In this document: positions 16,824 to 26,238 of the stretch, piece by piece
How the letters are laid out: every line of letters begins with the position of its first letter
Numbering within the stretch: the stretch's first letter is position 1
From: Syntrophorhabdaceae bacterium
GTDB lineage: Bacteria > Desulfobacterota > Syntrophorhabdia > Syntrophorhabdales > Syntrophorhabdaceae
Length of the DNA: 64,000 nt
Reading direction: 5' to 3'
Assembly: GCA_028698615.1 (NCBI GenBank)
Contig: JAQVWF010000011.1
Span: forward strand, 1 to 64,000
The notes under the pieces: generated by a model
Database searches by the model: none
What the model saw: only the letters and a program-made list of their open reading frames with translations
What the model was told of the DNA's origin: nothing
Translations under genes and position numbers: made by a program

Positions 16824-18173
16824 ATGGGCAAACTCTTTGGTACCGATGGTGTGCGCGGAGAGGCCAACCGCTATCCGATGAACGCGGAAATAGCCTTTGC
16901 CATCGGGCAGGCCGTGGTCTACATCCTGAAGAAGACGCATGACCGTCCCAGGATAGTGATCGGCAAAGACACGCGCATCTCCGGCTATATGCTCGAGGGT
17001 TCCCTGGAATCGGGGATAACATCGATGGGGGGCAACCCCTACCTCGTTGGTGTGCTGCCGACACCGGGAATAGCCTTCATAGCGCAGAGCATGCGCGCAG
17101 ACGCGGGTATCGTGATATCGGCATCCCATAACCCTTATCAGGACAATGGCATAAAGATCTTTTCCGGCAGCGGCTTCAAGCTTTCCGACGAACAGGAAGA
17201 GGCCATAGAGGGCCTGATGATGAGCAACACCCTGCACGGTCTGGTCCCGCCCGTCCGGGAGATGGGACAGGCCTACCGCCTCGAGGATGTGCACGGAAGA
17301 TACATCGTTTTCCTGAAGAACTCTTTCCCCCGTGACCTGTCCATCGAGGGGATGAAGATCGTCATAGACGCCGCCAACGGGGCAACGTACAAGGTTGCGC
17401 CCGAAACCTTCTGGGAGCTTGGCGCCGACATCGAGGTGATCCACAATACCCCGAACGGCATAAACATCAATGACCAATGCGGGTCGCAGCATACTCAGGA
17501 CCTGAGAAACAAGGTTGTCGAAAGCGGGGCCGCCATCGGGCTCGCCTTCGACGGCGACGGTGACCGTCTCATCGCCGTCGATGAAAAGGGCCGGGAAATA
17601 ACGGGCGACCAGATCATGTTCATCTGCGCGAGGATGCTCAAGGAACAGGGGAAACTGAAGAACGACCTCCTCGTGAGCACCGTGATGAGCAACCTTGGAC
17701 TGAGGGTCGCATGCAGGAAGTATGGTTTCGGGTGCCATGCGTCGAAGGTCGGCGACCGTTACGTTCTCGAGGACATGATGCGCCTCGGCAGCGTCATAGG
17801 CGGGGAGGAGTCGGGACACATGATATTTCTCGACCACCATACCACGGGCGACGGCATCGTCAGCGCCCTGCAGCTTGTCGCGGCCGTCGTCAGAACGGGC
17901 AAACCTTTGTCGGAACTCGCCGCATGGATGGACGTATATCCGCAGAAACTCATCAATGTCGACGTGAAGAGCAAGCCCGATATCTCCACACTGCCGCCGG
18001 TAATGGAGGTGATAGAGGAGGTCGAGCGGGAGCTGGGCGACGAAGGGCGGGTTCTGGTGCGCTATTCCGGCACCCAGAACATGTGCAGGGTAATGGTCGA
18101 AGGGCCCACCGATGCGGTGACGGAAAAGCATTGCACGCAGATCGCCGACGTCATAAGGACCATACTCGGCTAG
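16824..18173 (+). CDS. glmM: phosphoglucosamine mutase
   Basis: A 449-residue alpha-D-phosphohexomutase. The N-terminal GKLFGTDGVRGEAN, the active-site loop GIVISASHNPYQDNGIKIF with its phosphoserine, the metal loop AFDGDGDRLIAVD and the C-terminal phosphate-binding RYSGTQNM are all present. GlmM interconverts glucosamine-6-phosphate and glucosamine-1-phosphate on the way to UDP-GlcNAc for peptidoglycan and LPS. ATG 16824 is chosen because GAGGAGGG directly abuts the earlier ATG at 16818 but is 6 bases from this one. A phosphomannomutase/phosphoglucomutase role is less likely given the family-typical start. Confidence 0.9.
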   Translation: MGKLFGTDGVRGEANRYPMNAEIAFAIGQAVVYILKKTHDRPRIVIGKDTRISGYMLEGSLESGITSMGGNPYLVGVLPTPGIAFIAQSMRADAGIVISASHNPYQDNGIKIFSGSGFKLSDEQEEAIEGLMMSNTLHGLVPPVREMGQAYRLEDVHGRYIVFLKNSFPRDLSIEGMKIVIDAANGATYKVAPETFWELGADIEVIHNTPNGININDQCGSQHTQDLRNKVVESGAAIGLAFDGDGDRLIAVDEKGREITGDQIMFICARMLKEQGKLKNDLLVSTVMSNLGLRVACRKYGFGCHASKVGDRYVLEDMMRLGSVIGGEESGHMIFLDHHTTGDGIVSALQLVAAVVRTGKPLSELAAWMDVYPQKLINVDVKSKPDISTLPPVMEVIEEVERELGDEGRVLVRYSGTQNMCRVMVEGPTDAVTEKHCTQIADVIRTILG

Positions 18174-18221
18174 AAAAGCGTTGCCGAAGATTCGTATCCT
18201 TTGCGGTCAAGAATTGAGGAA

Positions 18222-19136
18222 ATGAGCGGCATTGAAGACACCATAGTGGATCTCATCGGTAGGAACGGTCCCCGTACAGGCTCTGAGATCCAGAAGGAAA
18301 CGGGAACGGACAGCCTGCTCCTGTGGAAGACATGCAGGACTTCCGGCAGACTTGAAGTGCGCACCGTGGGGAAGAGATACATGCGGCTCGATCGCCATGT
18401 TGACGGTTTTGCCCGCCTTTCTCCCTCCATACTCCGGGAGTTCTTTACATATTCCGTTGTCGGCCACGCCGGCGACCGGGCCGGTCTCAATGAGAGATGC
18501 GCGGCGTTAGGGAACCGCATCCTGGAGATAAACAGGCTCAAATTCGGGCTTGCCCGCCGGATGGTCTCGGAGATCATGGATGAGTACGAGGACGCTGCCC
18601 GGTGGGCCAGCCAGATCTGCTTCATTCTTGCCGGGGATATCGTTTACGATATGGCCCACGACTTACCCCGGCCGGAGCGCAGCACGGGGAGGCTCGTCAG
18701 GGGCTCCGACATTGACCTTGTGGTCGTTGTGGACGACGACGTGCCCCATGCATGCATAACGAGGCTCGACGGGCTGATATATCGGAAGAAGTACAGAATG
18801 CTCATCGATCCCGCCGTGAACGAAGAAGTGGACTACAAGATAAAAGGACTGGGGCGTGTCAGGGAGCAGGCGGAGTTTGACGACTTCAAACGCATGGTCG
18901 CCATCAAGATCCTCGATGAGGGAGTACTGCTCCATGGCAGTGAAAAGATCTTCAGCGATGTCAAGGAAATATTGGAGGAACGGGACCTTCCCCGGCGGCT
19001 TCAGGAACTCGAGGCGCGCGCTCAATCCTCGAGGTTGAGGGCCGAAGCATCTATCCTGAATGACGACCTTGACGAGAGAAGGATAAGGGAAATGCATCTT
19101 TTTTATTCCGCGGAAGAGTTTGAGGAATTTGAATGA
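18222..19136 (+). CDS. nucleotidyltransferase-fold protein with an N-terminal winged-helix-like region
   Basis: A 304-residue protein. The N-terminal part (DTIVDLIGRNGPRTGSEIQK) looks like a winged-helix DNA-binding element. In the middle LVRGSDIDLVVVVDDD matches the GSxxDxD signature of the polymerase-beta-type nucleotidyltransferase superfamily. A further Asp (EEVDYKIKG) could complete the metal site. The C-terminus is helical. ATG 18222 is used; GAGGA lies close to it. It sits between glmM and the hydantoinase-like gene in the same direction. Substrate is unknown; a nucleotide-adding regulator or antitoxin-like protein is possible. Confidence 0.65.
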   Translation: MSGIEDTIVDLIGRNGPRTGSEIQKETGTDSLLLWKTCRTSGRLEVRTVGKRYMRLDRHVDGFARLSPSILREFFTYSVVGHAGDRAGLNERCAALGNRILEINRLKFGLARRMVSEIMDEYEDAARWASQICFILAGDIVYDMAHDLPRPERSTGRLVRGSDIDLVVVVDDDVPHACITRLDGLIYRKKYRMLIDPAVNEEVDYKIKGLGRVREQAEFDDFKRMVAIKILDEGVLLHGSEKIFSDVKEILEERDLPRRLQELEARAQSSRLRAEASILNDDLDERRIREMHLFYSAEEFEEFE

Positions 19137-19176
19137 CCCCGAAAAAGGGATAACGCGAAAACCTAGAGGGAAAAAC

Positions 19177-20853
19177 ATGTTGATAGGCATAGATGTCGGC
19201 GGCACATATACGGATGGGGTGGTTTTTTCAGGCGGCACAGTCCTTCACAGCGTCAAGCACCCCACTGACGAAAATGACCTCACGGGCACCCTTCTGTCCG
19301 TGCTGGACGAACTCCTTGCCCATGGGGACGCGAAAGAGGTGCGCAGGGTAGTGCTCAGCACCACGCTCGTCACCAACCTTCTGGCAACGGGACGGGGAGA
19401 ACGCACGGCGCTTCTCCTTCTGCCCGGAAGCGGGCTGCCCTTTTCCGCCTACCGGATAAGCCCCGACACGTATTTTCTCAGGGGCGGCATTGATTTTCGC
19501 GGCAGGCAGATAGAGACCATTGATACGAGGCAGGTCGAGGAAACCCTGGGTCAGGTCCATGAGTCCGGCATCGAAAGGGTGGCCGTGGCGGGGAAGTTCT
19601 CCAATCGCAACGACACGCACGAGAGGACCGTCAGGGACCTTGCGCAGAGCCTGTACCCCCACATGGACGTGTGCACGAGCAACGAGATCTCGGGGAGGCT
19701 CAATTTCCCGCGCCGCGCCGTGACCTGCTACTATACGGCGATGACCATACGGGAATGGAACCGCTTTGCCGACGGAATCGAGGCTGCGGTACGGGCTAGG
19801 GTGCCCCATAGCGACCTGCACATATTGAAAGCCGACGGCGGCACCACCACCCTGGAAGCAAGCCGGATGCGCCCCTGTGAGACCGTTTTCTCGGGTCCGG
19901 CGGCGAGCACCATGGGAACCATGGCCTTGAGCCGCGAAACCCTGAATGCCGTGTCGGTGGACATCGGCGGAACGACCTCCGACATCAGCCTTCTCATCGA
20001 GGGGATGCCTCTGTATGCCTCGCGGGGGGCCCTCATCGGTGGTCATCTCACCCACATCAATTCCTTTGCGGTGAGGTCGATAGCCCTGGGAGGGGACAGC
20101 TTCGTTCGCGAGGAATCGGGCCGACTGCGCGTGGGCCCCATGCGCCTCGGTCCGGCGGCCTGTCTGGGAGGGGAGGCACCCACCGTGACGGACGCCTTCA
20201 ACCTTCTGAACGGCCTTGGCCTCGGGAACCCGGACGCCTCCCGGGAAAAGCTTGAGGCCGTGGCCGCAGGCCTCGGAGAGTCCGTTGACGGACTGTGCCG
20301 GATGGTCGCAGATGAGGTGGCAGCGACCCTGGAGCGGAACATCGAGGAAATGTTCGAACTCTGGGAGGATGAGCCCGCCTACAAGGTCTGGGAGGTGGTG
20401 CACAGGAGGAAGTTCGAGCTCCACCGGGTGATCGGGATAGGAGCGGCGGCCCCCGCCATCATTCCCGTGCTTGCTCAGAGGATGGGTGTGGGGCACTTCC
20501 TGCACCGTTATTCTCCCGTCGCGAATGCCTTGGGCGCCGCCGTGGCACGGCCGACGCTGGCGGTGGAGGTGCACATCGATACGGGAAGGAGCACCTACAC
20601 GGGATCTCCGGGAGGATTGAGCGGCACGGTCGAGAAGCGCAACTTTCAGCTTGAGGACGCGAAGGAACTGGCGGTAAATTGCCTCAAGGAAGCGAGCCGC
20701 GAGAGAGGGCTTGCCGATTACGCCGACGAGGCCCATGTGTATCTCGAGGAACAGTTCAACGTCATCCGGGGGTGGGAGCAGGAAGGCAAGCTCTTTGACG
20801 TGGGGATACAGATAGCTCCGGGATTCATTCATGAGTATAAGGGGGTGGCGTAA
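19177..20853 (+). CDS. hydantoinase/oxoprolinase-family ATPase (HyuA-like)
   Basis: A 558-residue protein of the hydantoinase A/oxoprolinase family. It starts MLIGIDVGGTYTDGVVF (ASKHA-type phosphate loop), has STTLVTNLLATG, and a second loop SVDIGGTTSDISLLIEG. It shows no fused B subunit, and none lies beside it. These enzymes hydrolyse cyclic amides or carboxylate acetone-like substrates with ATP. The true substrate cannot be told from sequence. ATG 19177 is preferred to an upstream TTG because it begins the family's N-terminal motif and has AGAGGG before it. It overlaps the next gene as TAATG, so translational coupling with the deacetylase-like gene is likely. Confidence 0.85.
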   Translation: MLIGIDVGGTYTDGVVFSGGTVLHSVKHPTDENDLTGTLLSVLDELLAHGDAKEVRRVVLSTTLVTNLLATGRGERTALLLLPGSGLPFSAYRISPDTYFLRGGIDFRGRQIETIDTRQVEETLGQVHESGIERVAVAGKFSNRNDTHERTVRDLAQSLYPHMDVCTSNEISGRLNFPRRAVTCYYTAMTIREWNRFADGIEAAVRARVPHSDLHILKADGGTTTLEASRMRPCETVFSGPAASTMGTMALSRETLNAVSVDIGGTTSDISLLIEGMPLYASRGALIGGHLTHINSFAVRSIALGGDSFVREESGRLRVGPMRLGPAACLGGEAPTVTDAFNLLNGLGLGNPDASREKLEAVAAGLGESVDGLCRMVADEVAATLERNIEEMFELWEDEPAYKVWEVVHRRKFELHRVIGIGAAAPAIIPVLAQRMGVGHFLHRYSPVANALGAAVARPTLAVEVHIDTGRSTYTGSPGGLSGTVEKRNFQLEDAKELAVNCLKEASRERGLADYADEAHVYLEEQFNVIRGWEQEGKLFDVGIQIAPGFIHEYKGVA

Positions 20854-22199
20854 TGAAACCCACAGGCCTCATATTCTTTCCCGCTTTCGACTGGGCGATA
20901 AGCCCCACCCACCCCGAAAGGGAGGAGAGGCTTCTCTATACGCGCGACCAGCTTTTTGAGGAAGGTATCATGGACATGCCCGAGGTAAAGGAGTACCATC
21001 CCCGCCTTGCCACGGCGAAGGATGTCTCCCGCGTCCACTTTTGTGTCCCCGACGTGGAAAGCCGCGTGACGCAGGCCCACATGGTATCGGCGGGATGCGC
21101 AATGGTGATGGCCGACGCCTTCATGAAGAAAGAGGTCAAGAACGCCTTTGCCATCACCCGCCCGCCCGGCCACCATGCCATGACAGTCGTTCATGGCAAC
21201 CGGGGTTTCTGCGACATCAACAACGAGGCCGTCATGGTGGAATACCTGCGCCGGACCTACGGAGTCAGGCGTATCGCCATTGTGGACACCGACGTTCACC
21301 ACGGCGACGGGACCCAGGAGATCTTCTGGCATGATCCCGACGTGCTCTTCATGTCCTTCCACCAGGACGGGCGCACCCTCTTTCCGGGATCGGGGTTCAC
21401 GAATGAGCTGGGCGGCCCGCTCGCCCACGGCACCACCATCAACATACCCATGGTTCCCGGGACGACCGATGAAGGCATCCATTATATAATGGATAACCTC
21501 GTCCGGCCCGTGCTGGACGAGTTCAAGCCGGAACTGGTGATCAACTCGGCAGGGCAGGACAATCACTACAGCGACCCCCTGGCGAACATGAGCTTCACAG
21601 CGAAGGGCTATGCCATCCTAAACCAGAAACTGAAGCCCGACATAGCGGTCCTGGAAGGAGGGTACTCAGTGGAGACAGCCCTGCCTTACATCAACATGGC
21701 CATAATCATGGCCATGGCGGGGATCGACTTCTCCAACCTTCGTGAACCCGACTATGACCCTTCACGCTTCAAGGAATCGGCAAAGAATCTGGAGTACATC
21801 CGGTCTCTCGTCACGCACCAGCTCACAAACTTCCGGGGAAGGGAAGCGGTTGTGGAGGCGAACCGCAAGCAGGGTCGGGAGTTCTACGGCAGCTCCCGGA
21901 GCACCTTCTACGATACGGAGTACCTTCAGGAGGAACAGCGCCTCGATCTGAGGATGTGCCCCGATTGCTGCGGCTACCGCCGCATCGATTCATCATGCGT
22001 CCACCACAGCGGCCGGAGCTACTCCGTCTTCTGTGTCGCCCTGCCGGCCGCCTGCTGTCCGGACTGTGCGGCGAGGGCCAGAAGCGATTACGAGGACATG
22101 AAGAAGAAGACAGGCTACGGATACCTCTACCTGCAGGATAGGATAGAGGACGAATACCGCACCTTTGAAACGGGAACGGGGCAGGAAACCCGTGTGTGA
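20853..22199 (+). CDS. histone-deacetylase-family hydrolase with C-terminal cysteine cluster
   Basis: A 448-residue member of the arginase/deacetylase fold. The HDAC signature is clear: RPPGHHAM, NRGFCDINNEAV, the zinc site VDTDVHHGDGTQEIFW and SAGQDNHYSDPL, then LEGGYSV. These enzymes remove acyl groups from amines such as acetylpolyamines or acetyl-lysine. Unusually, the C-terminal about 90 residues carry MCPDCCGYRR and CCPDCAAR pairs that look like a small zinc-binding domain. It overlaps the hydantoinase-like gene by one base (TAATG). A joint pathway acting on amides is inferred. Confidence 0.85.
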   Translation: MKPTGLIFFPAFDWAISPTHPEREERLLYTRDQLFEEGIMDMPEVKEYHPRLATAKDVSRVHFCVPDVESRVTQAHMVSAGCAMVMADAFMKKEVKNAFAITRPPGHHAMTVVHGNRGFCDINNEAVMVEYLRRTYGVRRIAIVDTDVHHGDGTQEIFWHDPDVLFMSFHQDGRTLFPGSGFTNELGGPLAHGTTINIPMVPGTTDEGIHYIMDNLVRPVLDEFKPELVINSAGQDNHYSDPLANMSFTAKGYAILNQKLKPDIAVLEGGYSVETALPYINMAIIMAMAGIDFSNLREPDYDPSRFKESAKNLEYIRSLVTHQLTNFRGREAVVEANRKQGREFYGSSRSTFYDTEYLQEEQRLDLRMCPDCCGYRRIDSSCVHHSGRSYSVFCVALPAACCPDCAARARSDYEDMKKKTGYGYLYLQDRIEDEYRTFETGTGQETRV

Positions 22200-22203
22200 G
22201 GAC

Positions 22204-22230
22204 GGTTTCCTATTCCTGAAACGGTTTTTT
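22204..22230 (+). terminator. possible weak terminator after the deacetylase-like gene
   Basis: CGGTTTC and GAAACGG form a short stem with one mismatch and an 8-base loop, followed by TTTTTT. It lies just after the stop of the deacetylase-like gene. Confidence 0.35.
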
Positions 22231-22288
22231 ATTGGAACTTTTCTACTCCCTCACTGTCTCACCTTGAAAAATGAGGAGGAAAGCAAAA

Positions 22289-22588
22289 ATGAAAAGGATC
22301 CTGAGCGCAGCAGCTATTTTGACCCTTCTGGCTTCCACCGGTCTGTGTTATGGGGCGGACCCGGTCAAGACGACCCCGCAGGAGTACTTCAAACATGCCG
22401 GGACGGCGGCCGATCCTTCCTACCAGGATTACGTGGCGACGAGCGCTCAGCGGGAGCGCAAGAACAATGGCGGCAATTCCGGCAGCTATGCCGCCGAGCG
22501 GGAAAAAATGCAGGAGCGCCAGAGGAATTCCCCGAGGTACTCGGTGCCCAACATCAACCGGAAGGGATCCTACGGGCAGGCAAAATAA
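22289..22588 (+). CDS. small exported protein, unknown
   Basis: A 99-residue protein starting MKRILSAAAILTLLASTG, a clear signal peptide with likely cleavage near CYGAD. The mature part is hydrophilic (NNGGNSGSYAAEREKMQERQ). No family is recognised. GGAGGA lies 8 bases before the ATG. It is followed 32 bases later by another small exported protein in the same direction, so the two probably form a transcription unit. Confidence 0.7.
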   Translation: MKRILSAAAILTLLASTGLCYGADPVKTTPQEYFKHAGTAADPSYQDYVATSAQRERKNNGGNSGSYAAEREKMQERQRNSPRYSVPNINRKGSYGQAK

Positions 22589-22620
22589 TCGACATTTTAG
22601 AGATAAAGGAGAAAGATCAA

Positions 22621-22904
22621 TGAAGAACACAACTTTGAGAACGGCCCTGGCATTTATGACGATCGTCGCACTGGTCATCTGCAGTTCCAGTCTTTCCTAC
22701 TCGCAGCAGAAGAAGAAAGGTCCTGCGCTGCGGCAGCTCGAGACAGCCGCCGGCAAAAAGATCGAGGACGTCAAGGTTCCGAAAGTGCCAGCGCCAACGC
22801 CGGTAAAGACAAATGAAGTGGGAAAATCCACGTCCACGGCATCTTCCTTTGACGTGAACACCTCTACATCGACGAAGAAAGAGACACCTCCCAAAAAGAA
22901 GTGA
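22621..22904 (+). CDS. small exported Lys/Pro/Thr-rich protein
   Basis: A 94-residue protein with an N-terminal signal peptide (TALAFMTIVALVICSSSLSY). The mature part is low-complexity, rich in Lys, Pro, Ser and Thr (STSTASSFDVNTSTSTKKET), ending KKK. AAGGAG precedes the ATG by 8 bases. The function is unknown. It pairs with the exported protein just upstream. Confidence 0.65.
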
Positions 22905-22928
22905 TACATTACCTTGCCCTTCTCGCGG

Positions 22929-22957
22929 TTGACAAATACGAAGCTTTTCTAAATAAT
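22929..22957 (+). promoter_or_regulatory. sigma-70-type promoter of the aminotransferase gene
   Basis: TTGACA (22929-22934) and AATAAT (22952-22957) with 17 bases between them lie about 50 bases upstream of the aminotransferase start. Confidence 0.6.
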
Positions 22958-23009
22958 TATGAACGGCTTCGCCGCCGAAACGCAGTCTTAAGGGAAGAGG
23001 AATTATCTT

Positions 23010-24227
23010 ATGCGCAAGATCCTGAAATCGAACAAGATGGACAACATATGCTACGAGATCCGCGGGCCGCTCTTGAAAGAGGCGAAACGCCTGGAGGAAG
23101 AGGGATACAGCATCATCAAGCTTAACAGCGGGAATCCCCCCGCCTTCGGGCTCTACGCACCGGACGAGATCATCCACGACGTTGTCCTCAATATCAGGTC
23201 AGCCCAGGCCTACGGCGATTCGAAGGGTCTTTTTGCGGCGCGAAAGGCGATCATGCAGCAATGCCAGCTCAAGGGCATCCAGGGTGTGGAGATGGAGGAT
23301 GTCTACGTTGGCAACGGGGTGTCGGAGATGATCATGATGGCCATGCAGGGTCTTCTCAACAACGGTGACGAGATGCTCGTGCCCTCGCCCGATTATCCCC
23401 TGTGGACCGCAGCCGTCACGCTCTCCGGTGGAAAGGCAGTGCACTACGTATGCGACGAGGCATCGGACTGGATCCCGGACCTGAAAGATATGGAGTCCAG
23501 GATCACAGAGAAGACGCGGGGGATCGTGCTCATCAATCCCAACAACCCCACCGGTGCCGTATACCCCGAGGAAGTTCTCGTCAGGGTCGCCGAGATGGCG
23601 GCCGAACACGACCTTATAGTCTTTTCCGACGAGATCTATGACCAGATCCTTTATGACGGCGCGAGGCATATTCCTTTTGCGTCGCTGACGAACGATATCT
23701 TCATCGTGACCTTCAACGGGCTGTCCAAGTCTCACCGGATCCCCGGCATGCGGGCGGGATGGATGATCGTAAGCGGCAAGAAGGGTTATGCGAAGGACTA
23801 CGTCGAGGAAGGGCTTGACACCCTGTCAAACATGAGAATGTGCGGCAACATGGCGGGACAGCTCGCCATCCAGACAGCCCTCGGCGGATATCAAAGCCTG
23901 CAGGAGATGATATCGCCCGGCGGCCGTCTCTACGAACAGAGGGAGGCGGCATATGATGGTTTTCGCGCCATACCGGGGATAACCTGTGTCAAACCCATGG
24001 GTGCCCTCTACCTCTTCCCGAAGATTGACACGGAGAGATACAGCATAAAGGACGACCAGAGGTTCCTCCTCGATTTCCTGACGGACAAGAAGGTCCTCAT
24101 GGTGCAGGGCACAGGGTTCAACTGGCCTGCACCCGACCATTTCCGCGTCGTTTTCCTTCCCTCTGTCGAAGAGATAAGGAGCGTGGCGGACCGCATGACG
24201 GATTTTCTGAGAGAGTACAGCCAGTAA
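23010..24227 (+). CDS. PLP-dependent aminotransferase (AlaA-like)
   Basis: A 405-residue class I aminotransferase. It shows PSPDYPLWTAAV, the substrate/PLP motif INPNNPTGAVYP, FSDEIYDQILYDG and the Schiff-base lysine in FNGLSKSHRIPGMRAGW. The N-terminal MDNICYEIRGPLLKEAKRLE and the GLSKSHRIPGMRAGW block resemble glutamate-pyruvate transaminase AlaA. It would transfer amino groups between glutamate and pyruvate. Other alpha-aminotransferase substrates cannot be excluded. The start ATG has AAGAGGA upstream. Confidence 0.85.
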   Translation: MRKILKSNKMDNICYEIRGPLLKEAKRLEEEGYSIIKLNSGNPPAFGLYAPDEIIHDVVLNIRSAQAYGDSKGLFAARKAIMQQCQLKGIQGVEMEDVYVGNGVSEMIMMAMQGLLNNGDEMLVPSPDYPLWTAAVTLSGGKAVHYVCDEASDWIPDLKDMESRITEKTRGIVLINPNNPTGAVYPEEVLVRVAEMAAEHDLIVFSDEIYDQILYDGARHIPFASLTNDIFIVTFNGLSKSHRIPGMRAGWMIVSGKKGYAKDYVEEGLDTLSNMRMCGNMAGQLAIQTALGGYQSLQEMISPGGRLYEQREAAYDGFRAIPGITCVKPMGALYLFPKIDTERYSIKDDQRFLLDFLTDKKVLMVQGTGFNWPAPDHFRVVFLPSVEEIRSVADRMTDFLREYSQ

Positions 24228-24242
24228 AAACCGTTTGGGGTT

Positions 24243-26147
24243 TCAACTTCCGAACAATTCCACGATTCTCTTGACGAGTGCCGGCAGGGATGGGTCCCTT
24301 GCGCCCATCACGATGATGCAATCGCCTGGTTTCGCATCGGCGGGGAGTCTTGCGAGCAGTTCGTCCCTGCTTCCCATGGCCTCGGTGTGGAAGGGGACGG
24401 TTCCCAGTCCGTCTATGATATCCTGCGAGGAGATGTCTTTTTGCGCGGTGCCACCTGCGTAGTAGATGGGCAGGAGGTAGAGGCCGTCGCCTTTCCGGAA
24501 AAGGGCGCGGAAGGCTGCGATGTATTCATCCTTCAGGAAGCGCGTCGGGCCGAAACCATGGGGTTGGTAAACGGCTATGACACGCTCCGAGAGGCCCCGC
24601 GCGGTGGTGACCGCAGCGGCTATTTTCGCCGGGTTATGGGCGAAATCATCAACCACATGGACATTGCGCGCTGTAGCCGTTATGGCGAAGCGCCGCGCCA
24701 CCCCCCCGAAGCGGTTCGCCGCATCGGCAAGAGCAGGGCCGCCGCACCCGAGATGTTCACAGACGCACAACGCCGCCCGAAGATTCTCGAGGTTGTGCCC
24801 CCCCGGGAGAGGAAGATGATAGTCGGTACCCTTTCGCACGATCCTCACGGAGGAGGGAAAGAGTTCTTCGCGGTCGGGGTGCCATGGGGCCGGACTGTTC
24901 CGTCCGAAACGGATGGTCGCCGGAAGGGTCGCGAGGACGGGATCGTCCGCATTGGAGGCCGTCCATGAGGAGCGCGAAATGAGCGTCGCGAAAAGCGCCT
25001 GCAGCTCATCGATGCTCTTGTGGTCTTTGGAAACGTTGAGGATGACGGACATTGCCGGGGAATACCTGACAAGAGTGCCGTCGCTCTCATCCGCCTCCAC
25101 GACGAGGAGATCGGAGCCGCCCGCGAAGGCGTTGCCGATCAGCCCCTCTGTCTCGAGCCTTACGAGGGGTGCGCCGCTGATGAGGGAGGGGGATTGGCCG
25201 CAGGCGGACAGGAATTCGAATATCATCGCCGTTACTGTTGACTTGCCGCTTGTGCCGGCGACGGCGATCGTTCTTTTCGATGCGATGATCGCCGCAAGGA
25301 GATCGGACCTGTGAATAACGGGGATATTCCGGGCCCGTGCAGCAGCGATGTCGGGATTCGCTTCCTCGATCGCGGTGGAAATGCAGAGGGCATCGGTATT
25401 GCCCGTGATGCCCGTACCGTCCTGGTTCGCGATAACGCAGCCCAGTTTCTCGAGGGATCGCCGCATTGATGCGGTGTCGTCGCTTTCAAGCATTCGGTCT
25501 GAACCCGATACTCCCAGCCCCTGGAAACGCAGGTACTGGGCAAGGGCGCTCATGCCCGTGCCGAAGATGCCTGTGAAGTGGATATTCCGGCAGGGTCGGT
25601 CGGCAACGGTTACCGGCGGCGGGTCGATATAGAGGATCGTCCCCTCGCTCACCACGTCGAAGAGGCGGACGATATCGGCATTGCCAAGGCACAGACAGCC
25701 GTGGGAGAAAGGCGTGCCCACGAGGTCTTCCCGGCTGGTTCCGTGGATGTAGACGTAGCGTTCGCGGGAATCCACCCCCGGACCCCGGTTGATCCCCTCC
25801 TCCAATCCGTTGAGGCGAAGGATGCGGGTCAATATAAGGTTCTCCCCGACGGAAACCCCGTCCCAATCCGCTCCCGTGTCCTCACGGTCCCTGAAAATGC
25901 GGCCGATGGGCGCTCCCGAGCCGATCTTCTCCGAGATCCGGTGAGCTCCAGGGGGCGTTTTCAAGGAATCCTCACGTATGCCGACCCCCAGGCGGGCGGT
26001 GGAGGCGAGGTAACTGCCGGTGACCCGGTCCGCCTCGCAGAGGAAGAGCCTTTGCTCCTCAACGGACTCAACAAGAAAAGGGTCCGCCGGATTGACGAGG
26101 TGTTTCAGTATTGTATTGTAGATGCCGGCCAATCGGAATCTGTCCAT
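24243..26147 (-). CDS. fusion of an L,D-transpeptidase (YkuD) domain with a MurC/Mpl-like Mur ligase
   Basis: A 634-residue fusion. Residues about 70-180 form a YkuD domain with the conserved histidine in YIHGTSRE (about 135) and the nucleophile motif SHGCLCL (Cys151). The usual Arg of SHGCxR is Cys here. Residues about 190-634 are a Mur ligase: Rossmann start HFTGIFGTGMSALA, P-loop GTSGKSTVT (298-304), VVEADESDGTL, and the C-terminal FAHNPAKI. No signal peptide is visible, so it should act in the cytoplasm. YkuD enzymes usually crosslink or trim peptidoglycan in the periplasm. A cytosolic role in muropeptide recycling is inferred. ATG 26147 is chosen (AAGG upstream) over a start 81 bases earlier. 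Confidence 0.8.
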   Translation of the reverse strand: MDRFRLAGIYNTILKHLVNPADPFLVESVEEQRLFLCEADRVTGSYLASTARLGVGIREDSLKTPPGAHRISEKIGSGAPIGRIFRDREDTGADWDGVSVGENLILTRILRLNGLEEGINRGPGVDSRERYVYIHGTSREDLVGTPFSHGCLCLGNADIVRLFDVVSEGTILYIDPPPVTVADRPCRNIHFTGIFGTGMSALAQYLRFQGLGVSGSDRMLESDDTASMRRSLEKLGCVIANQDGTGITGNTDALCISTAIEEANPDIAAARARNIPVIHRSDLLAAIIASKRTIAVAGTSGKSTVTAMIFEFLSACGQSPSLISGAPLVRLETEGLIGNAFAGGSDLLVVEADESDGTLVRYSPAMSVILNVSKDHKSIDELQALFATLISRSSWTASNADDPVLATLPATIRFGRNSPAPWHPDREELFPSSVRIVRKGTDYHLPLPGGHNLENLRAALCVCEHLGCGGPALADAANRFGGVARRFAITATARNVHVVDDFAHNPAKIAAAVTTARGLSERVIAVYQPHGFGPTRFLKDEYIAAFRALFRKGDGLYLLPIYYAGGTAQKDISSQDIIDGLGTVPFHTEAMGSRDELLARLPADAKPGDCIIVMGARDPSLPALVKRIVELFGS

Positions 26148-26238
26148 GCCAAACCTTGTATTCTGAATTATTGGTGTGCACTTATTGATACCATCGGCGG
26201 CCTGAGGATTCAACAGGAACTTCAGCATTCCCGGAGGA

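Noticed and set aside
16248-18131. Long minus-strand open frame (627 codons) opposite glmM
   Set aside because: glmM carries every family motif on the plus strand; this frame has none.
19228-20832. Long minus-strand frame opposite the hydantoinase-like gene
   Set aside because: Composition is that of an antisense shadow, and the plus-strand gene has clear nucleotide-binding loops.
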